Shown here piece by piece: positions 35,924 through 45,395 of a stretch of DNA of 64,000 nt. Under the pieces are notes generated by a model. That model worked only from the letters and a program-made list of their open reading frames with translations, searched no databases and was not told where the DNA came from. The DNA is from Pseudomonas piscis (GTDB lineage: Bacteria; Pseudomonadota; Gammaproteobacteria; Pseudomonadales; Pseudomonadaceae). Where the stretch lies: NCBI RefSeq assembly GCF_009380155.1, contig NZ_WHUV01000002.1, forward strand, positions 496,001-560,000. The letters run 5' to 3'. The translations under genes were made by a program, and so were the position numbers. Positions within the stretch are counted from its first letter, which is position 1, and every line of letters starts with the position of its first letter.

Positions 35924-37111
35924 GTGTCGCAGATCCAAGCACATTCAGCCGCGCAACTGGCCCAAGAGGGCGGGCAAGCTCCTGCCCTGGGCGCTCCCAA
36001 GCGCTCCACTCACCTGTCTTTCTTCATGGCCGGGTTCGCATTGTCTTCATGGGCACCCCTGGTGCCTTTCGCCCAGGCGCGCCTTGGCGCAGATCCAGCG
36101 ACCCTCGGTGCGTTGCTGCTTTGCCTGGGGCTGGGGGCGATCACTGGCATGCCCGGTGCCGGCGCGCTGGCGGGACGCCTGGGGTGCCGGGCGCTGATCC
36201 TGGCCGGCGGGATCGGTCTGGTGGTCGCCTTGCCGCTGCTGGCCATCGTTGCTACGCCCATGGCCCTGGGCCTGTGCCTGTTGTTGTTCGGTGCGTCCAT
36301 CGGGGCTATCGACGTGGTGGCCAACATCCACGGGACCCAGGTGCAGAAGATCGCCAATGTCCCGCTGATGTCGTTGTTCCACGGCCTCTACAGTATTGGC
36401 GGCCTGTTGGGGGCCGTGGCGGTGACGGCTGCGATCGCCGCCGGGGCCAGCCCGGCCCTGGCAGCCAGCTTGGCTGCCCTGGTCATCGCCTGTTGCCTGG
36501 TCGTGGCTGTTCCGGGCTTCCTGGTCAGTGAGACTGGCGAGAAGGCTCCATTGCTGGTCTTGCCCAAGGGGATAGTGCTGGTACTGGGGCTCCTGGCCAT
36601 GGTGATCTTCCTGGCCGAGGGCGCCATGCTCGATTGGAGTGCTTTACTGCTGGCCCAGGACAAAGGACTGGATGTCGGGCTCGCCGGCGCCGGTTACTCC
36701 TTGTTCGCTTGCGCGATGACCCTGATCCGCCTGGTTGGCGACCGGATCGTCGCTCGCATAGGGGAGCGTTCGATGCTGCTGGCGGGCTTCCTGATCACCG
36801 CCGCCGGGCTGGGGCTGGCTGCTTGGGCCAGTAACCTGATGGTGGTATTCGCCTGTATCGCCATCGCCGGGCTCGCGGCAGGAAATGTGGTGCCGGTGCT
36901 GTTTTCCCTGGCTGGTCGCCAGCAAGTGATGCCTGCGCCCCATGCGATCGCGGCCGCCAGCATGCTGGGTTATCTCGGGGTCCTGCTGGGCCCGGCCCTG
37001 GTAGGTTATGCCGCCCACGCGGTGGGCCTGGTCCGGTCCTTCCATGGCATCTGCATCCTGGTGGTGCTGGCCGCCTGCGCCATTCCCTGGACCATTCGCG
37101 GTCAGCGGTGA
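35924..37111 (+). CDS. MFS transporter (YbjJ-like)
   Basis: A 395-residue permease with about twelve hydrophobic segments, starting at GTG 35924 with GAGGAA 6 bases upstream. The region LGLGAITGMPGAGALAGRLG carries the motif-A-like loop and GASIGAIDVVANIHG the middle signature of the YbjJ group. Substrate unknown. It is divergent from the NimR-like regulator. Its last ten bases overlap the end of the convergent hydrolase gene, an unusual 3' overlap. Confidence 0.85.
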   Translation: MSQIQAHSAAQLAQEGGQAPALGAPKRSTHLSFFMAGFALSSWAPLVPFAQARLGADPATLGALLLCLGLGAITGMPGAGALAGRLGCRALILAGGIGLVVALPLLAIVATPMALGLCLLLFGASIGAIDVVANIHGTQVQKIANVPLMSLFHGLYSIGGLLGAVAVTAAIAAGASPALAASLAALVIACCLVVAVPGFLVSETGEKAPLLVLPKGIVLVLGLLAMVIFLAEGAMLDWSALLLAQDKGLDVGLAGAGYSLFACAMTLIRLVGDRIVARIGERSMLLAGFLITAAGLGLAAWASNLMVVFACIAIAGLAAGNVVPVLFSLAGRQQVMPAPHAIAAASMLGYLGVLLGPALVGYAAHAVGLVRSFHGICILVVLAACAIPWTIRGQR

Positions 37112-37842
37112 ACCAGTGCCGGCTCTTGGTACTGGAGGCCTGGCAGCGCCTGGATGAAATGCCGCAGATGCTGCGCGGCCTCTGCCGGCGCCGCCTGGAG
37201 CAGGCAGTGGGGGCCGTCGATCTCGATCACCTGGGTATCTGGGCGCAGCTGCAGGACCAAGGCTACCGCCGTTGCCGGCACCAGTCGATCCTGGCGGGCG
37301 CGCAGGTACATGAGTGGCAACTGCGATGCGGCCAATGCCGCGCTGCAGTCCACATCACGCACGGCCAGCAGGCGTGCCCGCAGCACCGATGACGCTACCT
37401 GGGCTATGGCCCCAGCCAGGGCTGTACGCAGTCCCGGGGTGGAAAACCTGCCCAGCAGCAGGGCAGCCATGGGCCACGACGGCAAATGATGCAGGGATAC
37501 GAGCTTGAGCAGCCCCATCAGGGGACTCAAGGCGGGGCGCGGGTTGCGTACGAAACTGGCGCACAGCACCAATCCCAGCAGGCCAGGTGGCTTGCGTGCG
37601 GCAAGGGCCACCGCCACCGGGCCGGAGAAGGACTCTCCCAGGAGCACGAATGGCCGATCCTTGGGCAACTGCTCCCAGACCCGTTCTTGCAGGGCGGGAT
37701 AATCCAGCGGCAGGTTGGCGGGATAGTCCAGCACCTGCACTGGCACGTCAGGGCCCAGGGTCTTGAGCAGTGGTTCGAACAGGCGGCCGGTGCCGTCCAT
37801 TCCGGGCAGCAGTACCAGCGTCGGGAAGCGTGTCGGGAGCAT
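37102..37842 (-). CDS. Alpha/beta hydrolase
   Basis: A 246-residue hydrolase (ATG 37842; in-frame codons further up are possible). Marks are the oxyanion strand TLVLLPGMDGTG, nucleophile elbow GESFSG, and the acid/His region (LRARQDRLVPATA; GPHCLLQAAP, with His in GPHC). It looks like a thioesterase- or esterase-type enzyme without a signal peptide. No specific substrate is suggested. Its 3' end overlaps the MFS gene by ten bases. Confidence 0.8.
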   Translation of the reverse strand: MLPTRFPTLVLLPGMDGTGRLFEPLLKTLGPDVPVQVLDYPANLPLDYPALQERVWEQLPKDRPFVLLGESFSGPVAVALAARKPPGLLGLVLCASFVRNPRPALSPLMGLLKLVSLHHLPSWPMAALLLGRFSTPGLRTALAGAIAQVASSVLRARLLAVRDVDCSAALAASQLPLMYLRARQDRLVPATAVALVLQLRPDTQVIEIDGPHCLLQAAPAEAAQHLRHFIQALPGLQYQEPALVHR

Positions 37843-38191
37843 GGTTCGGGCGATCCTTGCCAGGTGAGGGCGGTTGGTGGCGCGCAGCATACGCTGTCCC
37901 ATGCCACGCACACAGCCGTCGCGAGCCGTCAGGACGCAAAGTGGCTGTCCGTTGAGCTACGTCAATACCTGCCGCAATTAAAGCAGCGCGACCACAAAGC
38001 CTCCGCAGCTTTTCACAAATTTGGATTAACCCTTGGTTACAAACTGTGGCTAAAATGCCTGCCGACGGCCAGATGCCGAGAGCCGGACTGGTGACGGAGA
38101 GTATCGCCAGTCACGCTTTTTCAATTCAGACGCTGCCATTTGCCTCCGGCCCAGCGGGTTTGTGGAGGCGCAGCATGTTCCCTTCTGACGT

Positions 38192-39103
38192 GTGACGATT
38201 TCCGTGAAACTCATCATTGCCGCTGTATACGTTCTATCCATTGCATACGTACACCTGCGGGGGCGAGTGCGCCACAAACTGGGTCGCCAGCTCAGTGACC
38301 ACTCCACCTTCCTGGCGCCGATCAACTGCTTCCTCTACCTGTTCTCCAAACATCCGAACCGGCCGTACCTGGACCCGGCGGACTTCCCGGAAATGGAAAA
38401 GCTCAAGGAGCACTGGGAAGAGATCCGTGCCGAGGGGCAGAACCTGCTGCAGGCCGGCGAGATCAAGCGCTCCGACCAGTACAACGACGTGGGTTTCAAC
38501 TCGTTCTTCAAGACCGGCTGGAAGCGTTTCTATCTCAAGTGGTACGGCGACAGCCATCCTTCGGCGATGAAGCTGTGCCCGCGGACCACCGAGCTGGTAC
38601 AGAGCATCGGCTCGATCAAGGCCGCGATGTTCGCCGAGCTGCCCCCAGGCTCGAAGCTGGTTCGCCATCGCGATCCCTATGCCGGTTCCTACCGCTACCA
38701 CCTGGGGCTGTCCACGCCCAATAGCGAAGGCTGCTACATCGAGGTCGATGGCGAGCGCTACCACTGGCGCGATGGCGAAGCGGTGATGTTCGACGAGACC
38801 TATATCCACTATGCGGAAAACACCACCGAGCAAAACCGCATCATCCTGTTCTGCGACGTCGAGCGGCCGATGAAATACCGCTGGGCCGCAGCGTTCAATG
38901 GCTGGTTCAGCCGCACCGTGATGTCGGCGGCCGGCTCGCCCAACGATGCAGGCGACAAGACTGGTGGCCTGAACCGGGCCTTCAACCGGCTGTACAAGAT
39001 CCGCCTGCGGGGCAAAGAACTGAAAAAACGCAATCGCGCGCGCTACTACCTGGAAAAGTGGGCGATCTTCGCCGCGCTGCTGTTGCTGTTCATCTATATC
39101 TGA
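38192..39103 (+). CDS. lpxO: Lipid A hydroxylase LpxO
   Basis: A 303-residue Fe(II)/2-oxoglutarate dioxygenase of the aspartyl/asparaginyl hydroxylase family. It has an N-terminal membrane helix, a catalytic domain with HRDPYAGSYRYHLGL (first His ligand region) and FDETYIHYAENTTEQNRIIL (second His), and a C-terminal membrane helix (WAIFAALLLLFIYI), the LpxO layout. LpxO hydroxylates the 3'-secondary acyl chain of lipid A. The start is taken as GTG 38192, with a GTG 12 bases downstream as an alternative. Expected to be regulated in membrane stress; no clear box was found. Confidence 0.9.
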   Translation: MTISVKLIIAAVYVLSIAYVHLRGRVRHKLGRQLSDHSTFLAPINCFLYLFSKHPNRPYLDPADFPEMEKLKEHWEEIRAEGQNLLQAGEIKRSDQYNDVGFNSFFKTGWKRFYLKWYGDSHPSAMKLCPRTTELVQSIGSIKAAMFAELPPGSKLVRHRDPYAGSYRYHLGLSTPNSEGCYIEVDGERYHWRDGEAVMFDETYIHYAENTTEQNRIILFCDVERPMKYRWAAAFNGWFSRTVMSAAGSPNDAGDKTGGLNRAFNRLYKIRLRGKELKKRNRARYYLEKWAIFAALLLLFIYI

Positions 39104-39121
39104 TTACCCCGCCACCTGTGA

Positions 39122-39159
39122 ACTCTTCAGTGGCCAGCCTTGCACCGGCCCTGAAGAGT
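39122..39159. terminator. Hairpin downstream of lpxO
   Basis: A perfect 9-bp stem ACTCTTCAG/CTGAAGAGT (39122-39130 with 39151-39159) with a 20-base loop that can pair further (TGGCC/GGCC). It lacks a T-run, so termination is uncertain. Confidence 0.45.
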
Positions 39160-39296
39160 CCCGCCAATCCCGCTGCCCGCATCCTCCCGTGGACACCGGG
39201 CGTTACATCTCCCTCAAGATTATTTGATTAACAAAGCCGAACCCCGGGCGTAGCGTGGAATCGAATCCGATACCTTCGCTCCCGAGGAGATCTGTC

Positions 39297-39662
39297 ATGA
39301 ACAGTCCGGCTCGCGGCCTTGCCGCATTCCTTGTCCTGGCCTGGGCCGCCGGTACCGCCTGGGCCGCCCCGGAGCCATCCGGCCAGGTGGTGGGCACCTG
39401 GCACCTGGCGCAAAACCTGCCCAACAGCGGCAATAACGATCCCTACAGCAACCCGATTCGTCGGGCCAATCCCAACAGCATGCAAGGCACCCAGCCCGCC
39501 AACCCTCCAGTGCGCGGCCCCGGGACTGTGCCCTCGAGCCCAGCCCCCACCCTGGAGAACGGTGGGATCGGCAACGGCTATCCTCGTGGTGGGGTACAAC
39601 GGCCCAACCCCGATCCACGCTTGCCGGCCCCCAGCTACGACGCCAACGGCAACCGGCGCTGA
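39297..39662 (+). CDS. Exported proline/asparagine-rich protein
   Basis: A 121-residue protein with a signal peptide (LAAFLVLAWAAGTAWAAP). The mature part is low complexity, with many Pro, Asn and Gly residues (PNPDPRLPAPSYDANGNRR end). ATG 39297 follows GAGGAG. It precedes the sugar dehydrogenase gene by 77 bases on the same strand and may share its transcript. Function unknown. Confidence 0.7.
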   Translation: MNSPARGLAAFLVLAWAAGTAWAAPEPSGQVVGTWHLAQNLPNSGNNDPYSNPIRRANPNSMQGTQPANPPVRGPGTVPSSPAPTLENGGIGNGYPRGGVQRPNPDPRLPAPSYDANGNRR

Positions 39663-39739
39663 AACGCCCACGGCCGTGCCAGGGAGTGCTGTACCAGCGG
39701 CCAGCAGGGAAGCCTCTCGATCCATATAAGGAAACCAGT

Positions 39740-40891
39740 ATGTTGCGTAGAAGCCTGTTCACCACCCTGTGCACCAGCGTCCTGCTGGCTAGCGCCACAC
39801 CGGCCCTGGCCGTCGAGAAGCAGACATTCGCCAGTGAGCTCGGCACCTTGAGCCTGGCCCCGGTGGTGCAAGGCCTGGACCATCCCTGGGCCCTGGCGTT
39901 CCTGCCGGATGGCCAGGGCATGCTGGTCACCGAACGGCCGGGCAACCTGCGCCTGGTGAGCCCCGACGGCAAGCTCTCTGCGCCCTTGAGTGGCGTACCG
40001 AAGGTGTGGGCCCAAGGCCAGGGCGGCTTGCTGGATGTGGCGTTGTCGCCGGATTTTGCCCAGGACCGCCTGGTCTACCTGTCTTACGCCGAAGGTGGCG
40101 GCCAGGGCGACACTGCCGGCACCGCAGTGGGCCGTGGCCGACTGGCCGAGGATGGCAGTGGGCTCAAGGACTTCCAGGTGATCTTCCGCCAGGAACCGAA
40201 GCTCTCCACCGGCAACCATTTCGGCTCGCGGCTGGTGTTCGACCGCGACGGCTATCTGTTCATCACCTTGGGAGAGAACAACGTGCGGCCCACCGCCCAG
40301 GACCTGGACAAGCTCCAGGGCAAGGTCGTGCGCCTGTACGCCGATGGCCGGGTCCCAGAGGACAATCCCTTCGTTGGCCAGGCCGGTGTGCGTCCGGAAA
40401 TCTGGAGCTACGGCCAACGCAATCCCCAGGGAGCGGCACTCAACCCCTGGAGCGGGACGCTGTGGGAAGGCGAGCATGGCCCCAAAGGCGGTGACGAGCT
40501 GAACATCATTGAGCGGGGCAAGAACTATGGCTGGCCCCTGGCGACCCATGGCATCGACTATTCGGGCCAGCCGATCCCCGAATCTGGCGGGCAGACCGCC
40601 CCAGGCACGGTGGCGCCGCAGCATGTCTGGGAAAAGTCGCCAGGCATCAGTGGCTTGGCGTTCTACGCCGCTGATCGCTTCAAGCCCTGGCAACATAGTG
40701 CCTTCATTGGTGCCCTGAGCAGCCAGCAACTGATCCGCCTGCAGTTCGATGGCGATCGCGTTGTGCATGAAGAGCGTTTGCTGGGCGAGCTCAAGGCGCG
40801 TATCCGCGACGTGCGCCAAGGCCCCGACGGTTATCTGTACGTCCTCACCGACGAAGACCAGGGCGCCCTGTACCGACTCGGCCTGGAGTAA
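39740..40891 (+). CDS. PQQ-dependent aldose sugar dehydrogenase (YliI-like)
   Basis: A 383-residue periplasmic enzyme with a signal peptide (SVLLASATPALA). It is a six-bladed beta-propeller of the GSDH type: LDHPWALAFLPDG, GGLLDVALSPDFAQDRLVYL, LSTGNHFGSRLVFDRDGYLF with the catalytic His, and EHGPKGGDELN. These motifs are typical of soluble PQQ sugar dehydrogenases such as E. coli YliI. AAGGA precedes ATG 39740. It ends 3 bases before the convergent GNAT-C39 gene. Confidence 0.9.
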   Translation: MLRRSLFTTLCTSVLLASATPALAVEKQTFASELGTLSLAPVVQGLDHPWALAFLPDGQGMLVTERPGNLRLVSPDGKLSAPLSGVPKVWAQGQGGLLDVALSPDFAQDRLVYLSYAEGGGQGDTAGTAVGRGRLAEDGSGLKDFQVIFRQEPKLSTGNHFGSRLVFDRDGYLFITLGENNVRPTAQDLDKLQGKVVRLYADGRVPEDNPFVGQAGVRPEIWSYGQRNPQGAALNPWSGTLWEGEHGPKGGDELNIIERGKNYGWPLATHGIDYSGQPIPESGGQTAPGTVAPQHVWEKSPGISGLAFYAADRFKPWQHSAFIGALSSQQLIRLQFDGDRVVHEERLLGELKARIRDVRQGPDGYLYVLTDEDQGALYRLGLE

Positions 40892-40894
40892 GCC

Positions 40895-42007
40895 TCAGGC
40901 ACCTTGCGCGGGCTGACGTGAATAGAGGACCACGGCGGCCCGCAGCTTGCTGCTGCCGAAGCTGCACATCTTGTCGAACTCTCGGTGGCTCACCGGCAGA
41001 TGCTGGCAATCCATGGCCTGGCGATGCTGGCTATGGTCGACATCGGGGTCGTGCAGGTAGACGAAGTCCTGGTCGCAGTCGGTGACCATCACCCAATGGG
41101 GCGCCTTGGAGCGGGTCAGTCGATAGCTGCTGATCAGCACCAATGGCTGGCCGCCGTCGTCCAGCAGGCGCGGCAGCTCCAGCGGTCCGCCGAGCACCTG
41201 CTGTACGTCGCTGGCATCCAATGCCTTGCAGAACTCGTCGTGGACCAGGCGCATGACGTCTTTTTTATGCTCGTCGCGTACGCCGTTGAGGAACAGCGGT
41301 CCGGCGCTGTTGACCTGCAAGCGTACGCCAAAGCCCCGGCGCCAGGCCGCCAGGGCCAGACCCTGGGGGCTGCAGCCACCGTGGCCGGCGGTCATGAAGA
41401 CCGTGGTCGCCTCGCGCCAGATCTGCAGTTCCTCCCGGCGCTCCAGCAGTCGGCTCGGTTGCAACGCGGCCATGGCCATCAGCAGGCAGGCCGGGCCGCA
41501 GGTGAAGTCGGTGGTCTGCTGGTAGTAGGGCACACGGATACTGCGGGTCTCACGATGCTCGCGGATGCGTTTTTCCAGGCGCAGGGCGTCGGCATGGTCC
41601 TCGTAGTAGTCGTGGAGCCTGGCGAAGCGTCGATAGCCGCGGCGCTCGTAGAGGGCGATGGCCGTGGGGTTGTCGCTGCGCACCTCCAGGCGCAGGTAGG
41701 CGCAGTCGTGGGCCAGGGCGCAGTCCTCGATGCGTTGCAGCAGGCGCTTGCCCAGGCCCAGCCCCCGGGCATCGGCAGCGATGGCGATGGAGTACAGGCG
41801 CGCCAGGGAGGTGCCGCGGTGAAACAGCACCAGGGCGTAACCCAGCAACCGCTCCTGGTGCTGGGCCACCAGCAACTGCCCGTGGGCGCGGCTGATCATC
41901 CATTGGAAGCTGCGCGGGGTCAGGCGGTCGCTGGTGAAACATTGCTGTTCCAGCTCCACCAGGGCCGCCAGGTCGTCGGGGGTTGCAGTGCGAAAGACAA
42001 GATCCAT
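40895..42007 (-). CDS. GNAT acetyltransferase / C39-like peptidase fusion
   Basis: A 370-residue two-domain protein. Residues 1-150 are a RimI-like GNAT with acetyl-CoA loop ARGLGLGKRL; residues 155-365 are a C39-type papain-like peptidase with Gln163/164 and Cys170 in QQTTDFTCGPAC, His304 in APHWVMV and Asp320 in YLHDPD. It is divergent from a RimK-like ATP-grasp gene, a pairing described for predicted amidoligase/peptide-modification systems. The GNAT may cap and the peptidase trim or recycle the peptide product. No signal peptide, so it acts in the cytoplasm. The function is inferred. Confidence 0.85.
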   Translation of the reverse strand: MDLVFRTATPDDLAALVELEQQCFTSDRLTPRSFQWMISRAHGQLLVAQHQERLLGYALVLFHRGTSLARLYSIAIAADARGLGLGKRLLQRIEDCALAHDCAYLRLEVRSDNPTAIALYERRGYRRFARLHDYYEDHADALRLEKRIREHRETRSIRVPYYQQTTDFTCGPACLLMAMAALQPSRLLERREELQIWREATTVFMTAGHGGCSPQGLALAAWRRGFGVRLQVNSAGPLFLNGVRDEHKKDVMRLVHDEFCKALDASDVQQVLGGPLELPRLLDDGGQPLVLISSYRLTRSKAPHWVMVTDCDQDFVYLHDPDVDHSQHRQAMDCQHLPVSHREFDKMCSFGSSKLRAAVVLYSRQPAQGA

Positions 42008-42101
42008 ATGACCGCCGTAAAAGTTGCGTAATGAAACGAGACTTCAAAAAAAGTTCGTGCTTAATAGAAAGGGTCAGGTTTCTTCAGCGAGATCGAACTT
42101 T

Positions 42102-43688
42102 ATGTCAGCGGTACAAAATCATTGGCCAGAAGTATCCGGGCAAAGTTTGCCGGCGGCAATCACTTCGACAAGTTATTTGTCGGCAATCGATAAAGTTTCC
42201 AGCCAAGTCATTATCATTGTCGAGCGCAAGGAAGACTGGGCCTCGTATTTCCCCAGTGAAGATATCCTCACCGCCCAGGAGTACCTGGAGCACAGCTGCG
42301 AAAGCGCCCCGGGCAAGCGGGTCCAGGTCATCAACCTGTGCCGCAGCTACAAGTACCTGGGGCATGGCTACTACTGCTCGCTCCTGGCCGAGGCCCGTGG
42401 CCACCGGGTCATCCCCTCGGTTCGGACCATCAGCGAACTGACCCGCAAAGCCCTCTACGGCCTGGCGCTGGACGATCTGGACAAGACCCTGGAAAAGGCC
42501 TTGAGCCATCATCTCTACAGCGATACCGAAGGCTTTACCCTGACTCTTTATTTCGGCCGGACCCATATAGAGCCCCTGCAGGAGTTGGCGCGTCAGATAT
42601 TCGAGTTGTTTCCATGTCCAATCTTGTTAGTTGACTTCAAACGAACTAACAGCTGGCATATCGAGGGTGTGAAGTGCGGCGCCCTGCATAAGTTGCGAGA
42701 AGACCAGGAAGATCAGTTCGCCAACTCCCTGGACAGTTTCAGTCGCAAGGTCTGGCGTGTTCCGCGCTCCCGGCGCCTGGCCCGTTATGACCTGGCGATC
42801 CTCCATGATCCCCAGGAAGCCTTGCCGCCTTCCAATGCCCGGGCGCTGGAGAATTTCATTCGCGTCGGCAAGGGGCTGGGGATCGATGTGGAGCTGATCG
42901 AGAAGAAGGACTACACGCGCCTGGCCGAATACGACGCCTTGTTGATCCGTGAAACCACCAGTGTCGACAACCATACCTACCGCTTCGCCAAGAAGGCCGA
43001 GAGCGAGGGGCTGGTGGTGATGGACGATCCGGCTTCGATCCTGCGCTGCACCAACAAGGTCTACCTCAGCGACCTGCTCAAGGGCCATCAACTGGGAATG
43101 CCGGCTACCGAGATCCTGTACAAGGAGCGACCGCAGGACTTCGAGCGGGTGGGCGAGCGCCTGGGCTTTCCCCTGGTGCTGAAGATTCCCGACGGGTGTT
43201 TCTCCCGGGGGGTGATCAAGGTCGAGAGCCAGCAGGCGCTGCTGGAAGCCACCGCCGAGCTGTTCGAGCATTCGGTCCTGTTGCTGGCCCAGGAGTTCTT
43301 CTACACCGAGTACGACTGGCGCATCGGTGTACTCAACCGCAAACCGATCTTCGCCTGCCAGTACTTCATGTCCAAGGGCCATTGGCAGATCTACAACCAC
43401 AAGGCCAAGGGCAAGGACATCAACGGCGAATGCCGGACCCTGGCGATCCACGAGGCGCCACGGGCCGTGGTGGAGCTGGCGGTCAAGACCGCCAACCTGA
43501 TTGGCGACGGCCTCTACGGGGTCGACCTCAAGCAGGCCGGCGACAAGGTGGTGGTGATCGAAGTCAACGACAACCCCAATCTCGACGCCGGCATCGAGGA
43601 TGCCTACCTGCAGGACGACCTGTATTGCCTGGTGCTGGAGGAGTTCGTCCGCCGCCTCGAACTCAAGCGGCGTGGCCAGGCCTGGTGA
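42102..43688 (+). CDS. RLAN-domain RimK-like ATP-grasp ligase
   Basis: A 528-residue protein from ATG 42102. The N-terminal half (about 40-200) is the RLAN domain found before RimK-like ligases (VIIIVERKEDWASYFPSEDI; LCRSYKYLGHGYYCSLLAEA). The C-terminal half is ATP-grasp: GFPLVLKIPDGCFSRGV, VLLLAQEFFYTEYDWRIGVL and VIEVNDNPNLDAGIE with the metal-binding Glu/Asn. Such ligases attach amino acids through ATP-activated carboxylates. It is divergent from the GNAT-C39 gene and runs into the CorA-like gene 7 bases later, suggesting one system. The substrate is unknown. Confidence 0.87.
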   Translation: MSAVQNHWPEVSGQSLPAAITSTSYLSAIDKVSSQVIIIVERKEDWASYFPSEDILTAQEYLEHSCESAPGKRVQVINLCRSYKYLGHGYYCSLLAEARGHRVIPSVRTISELTRKALYGLALDDLDKTLEKALSHHLYSDTEGFTLTLYFGRTHIEPLQELARQIFELFPCPILLVDFKRTNSWHIEGVKCGALHKLREDQEDQFANSLDSFSRKVWRVPRSRRLARYDLAILHDPQEALPPSNARALENFIRVGKGLGIDVELIEKKDYTRLAEYDALLIRETTSVDNHTYRFAKKAESEGLVVMDDPASILRCTNKVYLSDLLKGHQLGMPATEILYKERPQDFERVGERLGFPLVLKIPDGCFSRGVIKVESQQALLEATAELFEHSVLLLAQEFFYTEYDWRIGVLNRKPIFACQYFMSKGHWQIYNHKAKGKDINGECRTLAIHEAPRAVVELAVKTANLIGDGLYGVDLKQAGDKVVVIEVNDNPNLDAGIEDAYLQDDLYCLVLEEFVRRLELKRRGQAW

Positions 43689-43695
43689 GGTTGCG

Positions 43696-44627
43696 ATGAT
43701 CCAGAGCTATCGACTGAGCCATGGTGGCCTGTGCCCGGTGCCAGGCCTCGAGGCCCAGGTCATGTTGTTCAGCGATCCGGACCTGGCCGAGCGCGATCTG
43801 CTGCACAGCGCGTTCAAGCTCGATGCCCATGCCTTGGCCTCGGCGCTGGACCCGGACGAAGTCTCGCGCATCGAGTTTCACCCCGACTATCTGTTCCTGA
43901 TCTGGAAACGCCCGGAGAACTATTCCGGTGCTGGCAGCCTGTCTTTCGAGGTGTCTTCCTGTGGCTTGCTGTTCGCCCCGGAGCGATTGCTGGTGACGAC
44001 ACGCCGTTGCACGGCCTGGGCGCCAGGCACGACCTGCACACGCCCCAGGATGTGCTGCTGGACCTGCTGCTCAACAACATCCATCACTACCTGGGGCACT
44101 TGAAGGTGATCAAGGCGGTGGCCCGCGAGCTGCAACAGAAATTCAACCAGACCCTGGAGAATCGCCATCTGTTGCAGATGTTCAACCTCAGCGAAAGCCT
44201 GATCCACTACCTCAATGCCCTGCGCAGCAATGGCGCGGTGCTGACCCGCTTGCGCAACCACGCCGCCAAGGAACGCTTCTGCGGCCAGGCCATCGGCCGA
44301 ATCGACGACCTGATCATCGAGAACGACCAGTGCTACAAACAGGCGGAGATCTATTCCACGGTGTTCGCCGGATTGATGGATGCCCGGGGCAACCTGATGA
44401 ACAACAGCAGCAACCAGCTGTTGCGCAAGCTGACCCTGATCAACGTGGTGTTCCTGCCGCTGAACCTGATCGCCAGCATCGGCGGCATGTCCGAGTTCAG
44501 CATGATGACCGCTGGCACACCCTGGTGGCTGTCCTATTCGCTGCTGTTGCTGGCGATGCTGCTGGCCGCGGTTGGCATGGCCCTGGGGTTGCGGCGACTG
44601 GGGGGCCGCCGCGAACGGGCTGGCTGA
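43696..44627 (+). pseudogene. CorA-like protein, frameshifted
   Basis: The N-terminal part (MIQSYRLSHGGLCPVPGLEA start, ATG 43696 after GAGG) is in one frame to about 43993. The rest (DDTPLHGLGARHDLHTPQDV onward) is in another and runs to 44627. Adding one base near 43995 restores a single CorA-like protein of about 310 residues, with a helical cytoplasmic part and two C-terminal membrane helices. The transporter signature GMN is replaced by GMS (SIGGMSEFSMM), so it may not be a normal Mg channel. It is either a real disruption or a sequence error. It follows the ATP-grasp gene by 7 bases. Confidence 0.8.
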
Positions 44628-44630
44628 GGC

Positions 44631-45395
44631 CTATTGCGGTTGCAGGGTCAGCACTTCGAAGCCGTCTCGGGTCACCGCCACGGTGTGTTCCCATTGGGCG
44701 GAGAGGCCGTGGTCGCGGGTGACCACGGTCCAGCCATCCTTGAGACCGCGAACCCGGGCGCTGCCCTGGTTGAGCATCGGCTCGATGGTGAAGGTCATGC
44801 CCTCGCGCAGTTCCAGCCCGGTGCCGGCCCGGCCGAAGTGCAAGACCTGCGGTTCCTCATGCATCTGCCGGCCGATGCCGTGGCCGCAATACTCACGGAC
44901 CACGCTGTAGCCGTTGGCCTGGGCATGACTCTGGATCGCATGGCCGATATCGCCGAGCCGGGCGCCGGGTCGTACCAGGCGGATGGCGTTCCACATGGCC
45001 TGGAAGGTGGTATCCACCAGGTGCCGGGCCCGTGGACCGACATTGCCGATCAGGTACATCTTGCTGGAGTCGGCGATGTAGCCGTTCTTCTCCAGGGTGA
45101 TATCGATGTTGACGATGTCGCCATCCTTGAGCACGGCCTCGGAATGGGGCATGCCATGGCACACCACCTCGTTGATCGAGGTGTTGATGCAGTAGGGATA
45201 GTTGTACTGGCCCTTGCTGGCGGGGCGGGCCCTGAGCTCGTGGCGGATGAAGTGCTCCACGGCAGCGTCCAGCTCCAGGGTCGACAGGCCCGGGCCGACG
45301 AAACCGTCGAGGTAGGTGAACACCTGTGCCAGCAGGCGCCCGGACTCACGCATCAGTGCCAGTTGATCGGCGGTCTTGATCAGGGCCTGGGTCAT
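44631..45395 (-). CDS. map: Type I methionine aminopeptidase (accessory copy)
   Basis: A 254-residue MAP that removes the initiator Met from new proteins. All five metal ligands are visible: Asp98 and Asp109 (VNIDITLEKNGYIADSS), His172 (CGHGIGR), Glu205 (TIEPML) and Glu236 (QWEHTVAV), with His80 in NEVVCHGMP. Its ATG overlaps the stop of the ParD-like gene by four bases. The housekeeping map in Pseudomonas normally lies by rpsB, so this copy, paired with an antitoxin-like gene, is probably an extra enzyme. Confidence 0.92.
   Translation of the reverse strand: MTQALIKTADQLALMRESGRLLAQVFTYLDGFVGPGLSTLELDAAVEHFIRHELRARPASKGQYNYPYCINTSINEVVCHGMPHSEAVLKDGDIVNIDITLEKNGYIADSSKMYLIGNVGPRARHLVDTTFQAMWNAIRLVRPGARLGDIGHAIQSHAQANGYSVVREYCGHGIGRQMHEEPQVLHFGRAGTGLELREGMTFTIEPMLNQGSARVRGLKDGWTVVTRDHGLSAQWEHTVAVTRDGFEVLTLQPQ

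Noticed and set aside
38024..38042. GGATTA/TGGTTA direct repeat upstream of lpxO, PhoP-box-like
   Set aside because: Period is right but both half-sites differ from the consensus, and no fitting promoter was seen.
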